Source: an uncultured Prevotella sp. (GTDB lineage: Bacteria > Bacteroidota > Bacteroidia > Bacteroidales > Bacteroidaceae). Taken from it: a stretch of DNA of 7,814 nt. The position numbers were made by a program, and so were the translations under genes. Below, in pieces: positions 1 through 5,480 of the stretch; within the stretch, counting starts at the first letter, position 1; each line of letters begins with the position of its first letter. The notes under the pieces were generated by a model, which was not told where the DNA came from, searched no databases, and saw only the letters and a program-made list of their open reading frames with translations. The stretch is taken from assembly GCA_900543155.1 (NCBI GenBank), contig UQQN01000104.1, positions 1-7,814 of the forward strand, given 5' to 3'.

Positions 1-10
1 CTACCTTATC

Positions 11-28
11 TCACCCCTAACGGGGTGA
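11..28. repeat. Short GC-rich hairpin at the left edge
   Basis: A 7-bp perfect inverted repeat, TCACCCC at 11-17 and GGGGTGA at 22-28, encloses the loop TAAC. No run of T follows on either strand, so it does not look like a complete intrinsic terminator. It could be the remnant of a structure belonging to a gene left of the window or part of a dispersed intergenic repeat. Its function is unknown. Confidence 0.45.
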
Positions 29-269
29 CCCATTATAACTATACCTGAATTGTGGCATTTCGCATGTTTATTTTCGTTGAATATCAACCATTTATAACAT
101 TAAAACATTATCAAAACCATGCAGAAAAAAATCATGAATTTTGAACACCCTAGGTAAGGGGATGTTGTGGGCTGAAGTGGATATTTCAGTTCTAATTATC
201 TGCAAATTCAGTAAGAGAGGATATGTACATGCAAGAAGGACGTTGAAGGGCTTAGTTGCGGATTTGAGG
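29..269. other. Intergenic stretch without a recognisable gene
   Basis: This AT-rich stretch has no reading frame that resembles a known protein on either strand and no TAnnTTTG promoter box that I could find. A frame opens with TTG at 141 and runs through the downstream repeats to 458, but its sequence looks non-coding. The stretch may be decayed DNA; nothing in it identifies a parent gene. Confidence 0.5.
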
Positions 270-321
270 AAAAATAAAAATCCCCGGGCTTTTTATTTTG
301 TATTGCGCTCGCCTTGCACTA
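270..321 (+). repeat. 52-bp direct repeat, copy 1 (with AT-rich hairpin)
   Basis: This copy is identical over all 52 bases to 357-408; the match breaks at 269/356 and 322/409. The first part is an inverted repeat: AAAATAAAAA at 271-280 and TTTTTATTTT at 290-299 around a CCCCGGG core. It holds a TTTG (297-300) like a -33 box. The bases at the -7 position (320-327) read TACTCTGC and fit TAnnTTTG poorly, so this copy is probably not an active promoter. Repeat plus spacer is 87 bp, making the region about 1.6 tandem copies of an 87-bp unit. Confidence 0.95.
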
Positions 322-356
322 CTCTGCTTCGCCAAGTTAGGCGGCGGCTCGGCAAT
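322..356 (+). other. 35-bp GC-rich spacer between the two repeats
   Basis: The spacer contains a small stem, CGCC at 330-333 and GGCG at 340-343 with loop AAGTTA, inside a GC-rich segment that contrasts with the AT-rich repeat ends. Together with copy 1 it makes the full 87-bp unit. No coding role is apparent. Confidence 0.6.
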
Positions 357-408
357 AAAAATAAAAATCCCCGGGCTTTTTATTTTGTATTGCGCTCGCC
401 TTGCACTA
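357..408 (+). repeat. 52-bp direct repeat, copy 2 (carries the active promoter)
   Basis: This is a perfect copy of 270-321, including the hairpin arms AAAATAAAAA (358-367) and TTTTTATTTT (377-386). Its right end supplies the TA of a complete -7 box that continues into unique sequence. The repeat stops 10 bp before the ATG of the downstream 97-aa gene, so it forms nearly all of that gene's upstream region. Confidence 0.95.
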
Positions 409-414
409 ACTTTG
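384..414 (+). promoter_or_regulatory. Bacteroidota-type promoter for the 97-aa gene and prmA
   Basis: TTTG at 384-387 and TAACTTTG at 407-414, separated by 19 bp, match the Bacteroidota consensus TTTG-N19/20-TAnnTTTG. Transcription would be expected to begin about 4-7 bases after the box, near 418-421. The start codon lies at 419, so the mRNA may have little or no 5' leader. Most of the promoter lies inside repeat copy 2. No other promoter box is visible before prmA. Confidence 0.75.
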
Positions 415-418
415 CACC

Positions 419-712
419 ATGTATCAAAAATTTATCATTAACCAAGATGGCGTATTAAAGTTCGGACACGTTTATCTACATCGCGAACTCCTTTCTCCGG
501 GTGAAGATTGCCCTTATGGAGGTGGCGTGTGGAAAATTGATGAAAGCCGTGGAGCAATTTTACTCTTTGGCCGTTCGTTCGACTTTGGTAAACCCGATTT
601 CTACCACCTTCATCGCATCGACTGGACTGGAGTAGGAGGAAAAGAACACCCGCTTATTTACCAACCTCGTTGGCCCGACGATTCCATTGAAATTCCGATT
701 ATGGTTTACTAA
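419..712 (+). CDS. Conserved hypothetical protein, 97 aa
   Basis: I do not recognise a named family, although the sequence has the look of a real globular protein. It has no signal peptide or membrane segment. It is rich in aromatic and glycine residues, with clusters such as KFGHVYLHREL (residues 14-24), PGEDCPYGGGVWKID (27-41) and GRSFDFGKPDF (51-61), and a tail rich in W, P and D. The ATG at 419 is the only plausible start: the frame has no other Met until residue 95. A promoter ends at 414, which predicts a leaderless or nearly leaderless mRNA. The TAA at 710-712 lies 45 bp before prmA on the same strand with no promoter box between, so the two are probably co-transcribed. A link to translation or to protein modification is only a guess from that neighbour. 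Confidence 0.8.
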   Translation: MYQKFIINQDGVLKFGHVYLHRELLSPGEDCPYGGGVWKIDESRGAILLFGRSFDFGKPDFYHLHRIDWTGVGGKEHPLIYQPRWPDDSIEIPIMVY

Positions 713-757
713 CGGAAAAGGAATTACAAACATAAATAACACGTAACAAACGATATC

Positions 758-1681
758 ATGCAATATTTAGAATTTACATTTACTACGCGTCCTGCAACTG
801 AAGCTGTACAAGACGTACTTTCGGCTGTTTTGGCAGAGATTGGTTTCGACAGTTTTGTACATACCGACGAACTCGATCGTCCCGCACTTACGCATTGCGC
901 CAACCCCGAAGAACCTACGTTCGAAGATAAAAAAGGCGAAGACCACTTTCAATGCTACATTCAAAAGGCGCTTTATAACGAAGAGGCTTTGAAAGAAGTT
1001 ATTGAAAACTTCCCTCTTCCTGATGTGGAAATTTCCTACAATATGGTCGAAGCTGAAGACAAAGACTGGAACGAGGAATGGGAGAAGAACTACTTTAAGC
1101 CCCTCGTTGTAGATGGACGTTGCGTGATTTCGAGCACCTTCCACACCGATGTACCCGAAGCTGAATACTGCATTACTATCAACCCACAAATGTCGTTTGG
1201 TACAGGTCACCATGCCACCACGTCACAAATGATTAGTCGTTTGCTCACCGACGACATTACTGGTCTTAACGTACTCGATATGGGTTGTGGCACAAGCATC
1301 CTTGCTATTTTGGCTCGCATGCGCGGTGCAGCACATTGCTTAGGTATTGATGTAGACGAATGGTGTGTAAAAAATTCACGTGAGAACATACAACTCAACC
1401 ACCTCGATGGCATTGACGTAGAACTTGGTGATGCTTCATCACTTGCTGGTCGAGGTCCCTTCGATTTGGTCATTGCCAACATCAATCTTGGCATTTTGCT
1501 CAACGACTTAAAACACTATGTGCCTTGCATGAAACCTGGTGCCTACATCTACATGAGCGGATTCTATGATACCGACATTCCACAGCTTTTGGCTGAAGCC
1601 GAACGTCAAGGCTTAAAACTTACCGACGAGCACGTGCTTGATGGTTGGGCATGCTTAAAGTTGCAAAAGCCCGAAGCTTAA
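758..1681 (+). CDS. prmA: Ribosomal protein L11 methyltransferase PrmA
   Basis: This enzyme is a cytoplasmic SAM-dependent methyltransferase that methylates lysines and the N-terminus of ribosomal protein L11. The 307-aa length is normal for the family. Residues 1 to about 95 form the substrate-recognition domain, followed by a linker with DKDWNEEWEKNYFKP (101-115). The family signature MSFGTGHHATT is at 145-155. SAM-binding motif I, VLDMGCGTSILAI, is at 172-184, and the acidic end of the second strand, GIDVDEW, at 196-202. NINLGILL at 241-248 matches the NPPY-like active-site position of PrmA enzymes. The fourth glycine position of motif I is serine (GCGTS), which should be tolerated. The ATG at 758 gives the expected N-terminus. 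It probably shares a transcript with the 97-aa gene upstream and ends at the terminator at 1708-1757. Confidence 0.97.
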   Translation: MQYLEFTFTTRPATEAVQDVLSAVLAEIGFDSFVHTDELDRPALTHCANPEEPTFEDKKGEDHFQCYIQKALYNEEALKEVIENFPLPDVEISYNMVEAEDKDWNEEWEKNYFKPLVVDGRCVISSTFHTDVPEAEYCITINPQMSFGTGHHATTSQMISRLLTDDITGLNVLDMGCGTSILAILARMRGAAHCLGIDVDEWCVKNSRENIQLNHLDGIDVELGDASSLAGRGPFDLVIANINLGILLNDLKHYVPCMKPGAYIYMSGFYDTDIPQLLAEAERQGLKLTDEHVLDGWACLKLQKPEA

Positions 1682-1707
1682 AGGTATTAGCAATACATAT
1701 ACCCCAT

Positions 1708-1757
1708 AAAAACATGAATGTGCAGAAAACAAGTCTTCTGCACATTCATGTTTTTTT
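1708..1757. terminator. Bidirectional intrinsic terminator between prmA and rsmD
   Basis: A perfect 20-bp inverted repeat (1708-1727 and 1736-1755, core ACATGAATGTGCAGAA) encloses the 8-base loop AACAAGTC. On the plus strand it runs into seven T (1751-1757), ending prmA transcription. On the minus strand the five A at 1708-1712 become a T run, so it can also end the rsmD transcript, whose stop codon lies 18 bp away. Both convergent genes share it. Confidence 0.93.
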
Positions 1758-1774
1758 ATTTGCGCTTCTACACA

Positions 1775-2311
1775 TCACGCCTTTCTGAAAAAACTAAAGT
1801 TCACACTGCCATAGGCGCGATGTTCTACAAAGTCAGGACGCGCACTAAAGTCAAAGTTCTTGCCATGCTCTAACACAAAGAGTCCACCTTCAGCCAACAG
1901 TGCCGACTGCATCACACGGTCGGGCAATTCGCCCAATTCGGGCAAAGCGTATGGAGGATCTGCAAATACCAAATCGAACGACTGTCCACAACGTTCTATA
2001 AAGCGCAAAGCATCGCCACACATCGGTGTCCAAGCCTCATCCCCAAGTGTGCGCTGACATTGTTGAATAAAAGCAAAGTGTTTACGGTCCTTCTCAACCG
2101 TCACAACGCGCTGACAACCACGCGAGACTAACTCAAGCGAAATGCTACCCGTGCCCCCAAAAAGGTCGAGCGCAGCGCATTCCTCAAAGTCAACATAAGC
2201 GCGTAACACGTTAAAAAGGTTCTCCTTGGCAAAATCTGTTGTGGGTCGAGCCTTAAACGAGCGAGGCACCTCAAAATGACGTCCTTTATATATACCAGTA
2301 ATAATACGCAT
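1775..2311 (-). CDS. rsmD: 16S rRNA (guanine966-N2)-methyltransferase RsmD
   Basis: RsmD transfers a methyl group from SAM to the N2 of G966 of 16S rRNA during small-subunit assembly. The 178-aa size is typical. The start MRIITGIYKGRHFEVP and the conserved ARPTTDFAKENLFN (21-34) are family hallmarks. DLFGGTGSI at 49-57 is SAM motif I, VEKD at 72-75 ends the second strand, and ADPPY at 117-121 is the (D/N)PPY catalytic motif of N-methyltransferases. LEHG at 147-150 follows, as in relatives. The ATG at 2311 is supported by the conserved N-terminus. The DUF3822 gene ends 78 bp upstream on the same strand and no clear promoter lies between, so a shared transcript is likely. Transcription should stop at the inverted repeat at 1708-1755. 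Confidence 0.96.
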   Translation of the reverse strand: MRIITGIYKGRHFEVPRSFKARPTTDFAKENLFNVLRAYVDFEECAALDLFGGTGSISLELVSRGCQRVVTVEKDRKHFAFIQQCQRTLGDEAWTPMCGDALRFIERCGQSFDLVFADPPYALPELGELPDRVMQSALLAEGGLFVLEHGKNFDFSARPDFVEHRAYGSVNFSFFRKA

Positions 2312-2389
2312 GATTTGTAAAGAGATAAATTCAATGAATATTTCTGAAGACCCACCCTTTTTAAAAGGATGCTTCTAAAAAATCAATTC

Positions 2390-3169
2390 CTATTTTAGCA
2401 AAGCACACATTAAGTCGTAAGGCACATCCTCGGTGGTCGACACAATGTTACGATTAAACTCTGCCGAAGGGTTCACAGGATAAACCCGTGCCGCATATTT
2501 TTGAAGTTCTTCAATCACTGGGTCGCGCAACAAGGGCGAACCTGCTACAAATATCGGCAACTCATTGACATTAAGTGCTAAGTGTCGCGCTAAATTAAAC
2601 ACATAATAATCCACATCCGTCAGCGTACGAACTGTGTAAGTGTTTAACATTACCAAATGACTATCTTCGAGCACCAAAACATCAATCACCCCATCATGTG
2701 AGTGTACAAATAAGCGCTTTCCGTTCGTTGTACCCAAGCCTTTTTTTGCAAAATGCTGCACCACAGGCGTAAGCGCTGCAGTGTAACGCACTTCACCAAA
2801 TGCCTCTTCGAGCGTACGACAAGTGCTTTCGTGTAATGCAAAAAGAAATACCGCGTTCGATGCAGGCACTGTGTCGTAAAACACACGTTGTTTTTCGCCT
2901 TGGTCAAAGCAGAATTTATAAGTAACGTCCACATCCTCTTCTTGGAACTCTGCCAATGGGACTGGAGTTACAGGAGCATTTACATACACCTCCACACGAT
3001 TATAAGGCTCCTTCAGTATATCCAACTGTTGCATAGCAGAGCGCAAATTCACTGTAAGCGAAACCTGCGGACGTACATGATAGGGTTGAAAATCAAAGGT
3101 AGGAGGATTGCCTGCTTCGTAACGTGCAAAGCAGATATCAGTGTCTGATATGCGTAGGTGTAAGTTCAC
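2390..3169 (-). CDS. DUF3822 family protein, 259 aa
   Basis: The length, the opening LHLRISDTDICFARYEAG and the placement directly before rsmD fit the DUF3822 family, found in Bacteroidota and of unknown biochemical role; I recall an actin-like ATPase-type (ASKHA) fold being suggested for it. Visible pieces are a beta-rich N-terminal half with VEVYVNAPVTPVPLAEF (59-75), a middle segment HSHDGVIDVLVLED (156-169), and a C-terminal part with PIFVAGSPLLRDPVIEELQKY (205-225). There is no signal peptide or membrane helix, so it is probably cytoplasmic. The start is GTG at 3169: an in-frame TAA lies one codon upstream (TAA AAA GTG) and the first internal ATG would remove 45 residues, including the characteristic N-terminus. 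The family call rests on recollection of its pattern and on gene order. Confidence 0.85.
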   Translation of the reverse strand: MNLHLRISDTDICFARYEAGNPPTFDFQPYHVRPQVSLTVNLRSAMQQLDILKEPYNRVEVYVNAPVTPVPLAEFQEEDVDVTYKFCFDQGEKQRVFYDTVPASNAVFLFALHESTCRTLEEAFGEVRYTAALTPVVQHFAKKGLGTTNGKRLFVHSHDGVIDVLVLEDSHLVMLNTYTVRTLTDVDYYVFNLARHLALNVNELPIFVAGSPLLRDPVIEELQKYAARVYPVNPSAEFNRNIVSTTEDVPYDLMCALLK

Positions 3170-3254
3170 TTTTTATTCTTTTTATTTACGACTATTCGTT
3201 GTGTAAGCAGGGGTGCACTATACCAATCTAAGGCATATTTACTTACCTACTTCT

Positions 3255-3623
3255 TCATTTTTTGCGCATCACGAGCATCACAGGCAAGGCTAACAACACC
3301 CCAATGCTATTGGCTAATAAATCAGCCCATTCGCCTGCACGATATGTGGTGCAATAAGTTTGTGCCAATTCTATAATGCCACTCATCAGTATGGGCACCA
3401 CCACTGCTATAAGCGTTAACTTTATGCGACTCCATTGCCGACGGCTGCGCAAATATTCTAACCAGAACACACTACACGTGCCTAAATACATCACGCCGTG
3501 CACCACCTTGTCTAAACCCAATCCTCCCTCAAACAAACGTACATGGGGTGGACGGAATAAGCTCAAATACCATATTAGGCATACACAAATGGTAGTAAAA
3601 GTAAACGCTGGCAATCGTTTCAT
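3255..3623 (-). CDS. VanZ-like membrane protein, 122 aa
   Basis: This is a small integral membrane protein of the VanZ-like family. The family is named for a teicoplanin-resistance protein, but most members, including short ones like this, have no proven role. Four hydrophobic segments are visible at about residues 5-22, 39-57, 69-86 and 104-118. Family-like motifs are LDKVVHGVMYLGT (37-49), GIIELAQTY (82-90) and RAGEWADLLANSIG (95-108), the last carrying the conserved Asp-Asn-Gly pattern before the final helix. I chose ATG 3623 because it gives the expected MKR-helix start. The frame stays open upstream to 3773, but that part is the DUF4250 gene read in another frame. It starts 10 bp after the DUF4250 stop, so the two are probably translated from one mRNA. 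Nothing here points to antibiotic resistance. Confidence 0.88.
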   Translation of the reverse strand: MKRLPAFTFTTICVCLIWYLSLFRPPHVRLFEGGLGLDKVVHGVMYLGTCSVFWLEYLRSRRQWSRIKLTLIAVVVPILMSGIIELAQTYCTTYRAGEWADLLANSIGVLLALPVMLVMRKK

Positions 3624-3633
3624 ACAAATGATT

Positions 3634-3807
3634 TCACCAAAATTTATTCTGTGTAGGATTATATTCAAAACCCACTTCTGCCAATTGTTTCTCAAGTTTT
3701 TCGCGATCCACATCCATATCATCGCAAAACGCATCGAGCGAACTATATTCATCGCGCAACTTTGTATTGACAAAGCTGAACAACATCATAGGATCTTTTG
3801 GAAGCAT
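3634..3807 (-). CDS. DUF4250 domain protein, 57 aa
   Basis: A short gene easily missed by length cut-offs. It reads MLPKDPMMLFSFVNTKLRDE at the start, then YSSLDAFCDDMDVDREKLEK and ends with VGFEYNPTQNKFW before TGA. The opening MLPKDPMML, the NTKLRD(E/Y)YSSLD segment and the terminal (Y/F)EYNP-Q-KF fit DUF4250, a family of about 60-residue proteins of unknown function. The spacing suggests a small helical domain with a helix-turn-helix-like order, but DNA binding is not shown. There is no signal peptide. A consensus promoter at 3879-3910 reads toward it, leaving a leader of about 65 nt. The VanZ-like gene begins 10 bp after its stop, which supports a two-gene transcript that may continue into DUF3822 and rsmD. 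Confidence 0.87.
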   Translation of the reverse strand: MLPKDPMMLFSFVNTKLRDEYSSLDAFCDDMDVDREKLEKQLAEVGFEYNPTQNKFW

Positions 3808-3878
3808 ATTTATATCAGTATTTAATAATCAATTTTATTTCTGAATACAAGGATTTTTGTGTTCCTTTATTTCGTTTG

Positions 3879-3910
3879 CAAAATTACCGCTTTATTTTAG
3901 TAATGCCAAA
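3879..3910 (-). promoter_or_regulatory. Promoter for DUF4250 and the VanZ-like gene
   Basis: On the minus strand, TTTG (3910-3907) and TAATTTTG (3886-3879) are separated by 20 bp, an exact match to the Bacteroidota promoter consensus. The predicted start is near 3873, about 65 nt before the DUF4250 ATG. It lies just beyond the helicase stop codon (3946), so this block can be expressed independently of the helicase. No terminator hairpin is evident between helicase and promoter. Confidence 0.75.
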
Positions 3911-3945
3911 TATGCACCCTGCCTTTTCAATGACGCATTTACACT

Positions 3946-5385
3946 TTATGTCTGCCAGTTTACCAAATACACACGTTCGGTGGTACGCGTAAAGGCGGTA
4001 TATAACCATCGCAAGTAAGAGGCTCCCGTAGCGTCTGCGGGCACAAATCCCTGATCTACATACACTCTTGCCCACTGTCCACCTTGCGCCTTATGGCAGG
4101 TCACAGCATACGCATATTTTATTTGCAAAGCATTGTAATAGGGGTCTTCGCGCAATGCCTTCATACGATCTTTTTTTAGCGGAATATGCATATAGTCTTC
4201 AAGCACTCGCTCATAAAGTTGGTTACTCTCCTCACGTGTCAGTGAAGGCGATTCCGACTGCAACGTACTGAGCAACAAACGGCAATCCATTTCAAAGTCA
4301 TCATAATCGGCAAAACGTAATGTTGCATCGGCAAATCTAAACCCATATTGTTCGTGCACATTGCGTATGCGCACCACCTCAGCCGTGTCACCATTGGCAA
4401 TAAAATTAAACGGCATCTTTTCGTCTTTGGGCAACGATTTTGCACACTGTTCCGTCCAATAATAATTATTCTTTACCGCCATTACCAAGTCACCGCGTGT
4501 AATCTCGTCTTCACGGTCAAATATGCGCGACCGTATGCCATTATTATAAATATTAGCACGCTTATTTGAGCGCGTCACCACAATCACACTGTCGGCACCA
4601 TACTCTTGATAATCACCCACTAAACTTTCTATCAGTTCGTTGCCAGGCAAAGCACGCACCTCACCATGCGCATCTGTATGTATGGGCGGAATGCCTTCGA
4701 ACCCCTCTGTCAACAGCTGACGTAATAGGGTTGCTCCCGAAAACACGTCACTCTCACTGCTTTGACGCACCACCTCGGTCAAACTGGCACTCCCCACCAA
4801 CAGTCCATAACGACGCAACACCTCGTCACACAATGCGGGACTATCTTCTTCGCCCACCGGGGGCAACTGTGCCGTGTCGCCCACAAGCAGCAATTTACAC
4901 CCCGTACCCGAGTATACATATTGTATCAGATCGTCCATCAACTCTCCCGTGCCAAACACCGTGTCTGTGCTCATTACCCCAGTCCCACGGCTAATCATCG
5001 ACGCCTCGTCTACTACAAATAGCGCATTGCGCAACTTGTTGTATCCTAACGAGAACCTTGTACCCTCGCCTTGAAAACTCTCTTGTCTGTATATCACACG
5101 ATGAATGGTATAGGCAGGCATGCCGGCATGGTGCGAGAACACCTTTGCTGCACGTCCTGTGGGCGCCAATAACACCACATCGCGTTTCAACAAGTGCATT
5201 ACCTTAACCAGTGCACCCACAAGCGAGGTTTTACCCGTACCCGCATAACCACGCAGAATACAAGCGGCATACGCCTTTGGAGTGGTCACAAAGTGTGCAA
5301 GCAACAAGGCAGCTTGTTGCTGAGAAGGCGTAAAGGGAAACGCAAATTGTTGCGCTATGAGTTTTAGTATTTCGTCGTTAAACAT
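3946..5385 (-). CDS. RecD-like ATP-dependent DNA helicase (SF1B), 479 aa
   Basis: This is a 5'-3' superfamily 1B DNA helicase of the RecD/Pif1/Dda group, presumably acting in replication or repair. Motifs appear in order: Q-motif FTPSQ (18-22), Walker A GYAGTGKTS (46-54), motif Ia APTGRAAK (74-81), Walker B VVDEASM (124-130), motif III GDTAQLPPVG (169-178), motif V YAVTCHKAQGGQW (425-437) and motif VI YTAFTRTTE (462-470), the last two in a UvrD-like C-terminal RecA domain. All catalytic residues are present. It lacks the long N-terminal region of RecD2, and no recB or recC is nearby, so it is more likely a stand-alone helicase than a RecBCD subunit. ATG 5385 gives an N-terminus close before the Q-motif. 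A 95-bp gap follows the nucleotidase gene and holds no clear promoter; co-transcription is possible. Confidence 0.9.
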   Translation of the reverse strand: MFNDEILKLIAQQFAFPFTPSQQQAALLLAHFVTTPKAYAACILRGYAGTGKTSLVGALVKVMHLLKRDVVLLAPTGRAAKVFSHHAGMPAYTIHRVIYRQESFQGEGTRFSLGYNKLRNALFVVDEASMISRGTGVMSTDTVFGTGELMDDLIQYVYSGTGCKLLLVGDTAQLPPVGEEDSPALCDEVLRRYGLLVGSASLTEVVRQSSESDVFSGATLLRQLLTEGFEGIPPIHTDAHGEVRALPGNELIESLVGDYQEYGADSVIVVTRSNKRANIYNNGIRSRIFDREDEITRGDLVMAVKNNYYWTEQCAKSLPKDEKMPFNFIANGDTAEVVRIRNVHEQYGFRFADATLRFADYDDFEMDCRLLLSTLQSESPSLTREESNQLYERVLEDYMHIPLKKDRMKALREDPYYNALQIKYAYAVTCHKAQGGQWARVYVDQGFVPADATGASYLRWLYTAFTRTTERVYLVNWQT

Positions 5386-5436
5386 TTTAGGGCTATATTT
5401 TTCTGCGCTATCGTGTACGAACTAAAAATTTTGTAT

Positions 5437-5459
5437 AAGTATGATTTTCATCAGTACTT
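5437..5459 (-). terminator. Possible weak terminator after the nucleotidase gene
   Basis: A short AT-rich hairpin pairs AAGTA-TGAT (5437-5445) with ATCA-G-TACTT (5450-5459) around loop TTTC, with one bulged G. Read on the minus strand it is followed by ATACAAAATTTTT. It lies in the 95-bp gap between the nucleotidase and helicase genes. The low GC content and the distance to the T run make it doubtful. Confidence 0.3.
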
Positions 5460-5480
5460 ACCTAAAGTATTAGCACCACC

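Noticed and set aside
11..28. Hairpin at the left edge as a terminator
   Set aside because: No T run follows it on either strand.
270..408. Possible CRISPR array
   Set aside because: There are only two repeats of 52 bp with one 35-bp spacer, an AT hairpin unlike CRISPR repeats, and no cas genes nearby.
141..458. Plus-strand frame of 105 codons with an internal repeated peptide
   Set aside because: It opens with TTG, runs through both 52-bp repeats (87 bp is a multiple of 3, so the frame survives) and overlaps the 97-aa gene in another frame; it resembles no protein.
3255..3623. VanZ-like gene as a glycopeptide resistance marker
   Set aside because: No other van genes are present, and short VanZ-like proteins are common in genomes without such resistance.
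3255..3773. Longer 172-aa version of the VanZ-like protein
   Set aside because: The extra 50 residues are the DUF4250 gene read in another frame, and the protein then lacks the normal MKR-helix start. ATG 3623 gives the standard size.
4566..4994. Plus-strand frame of 142 codons opposite the helicase gene
   Set aside because: It lies wholly antisense to conserved helicase motifs and has a low-complexity His/Pro/Cys-rich composition typical of a shadow frame.
3946..5385. Helicase as part of a RecBCD complex or a phage defence system
   Set aside because: No recB, recC, nuclease or defence partner is next to it; motifs and size fit an ordinary stand-alone RecD-like helicase.
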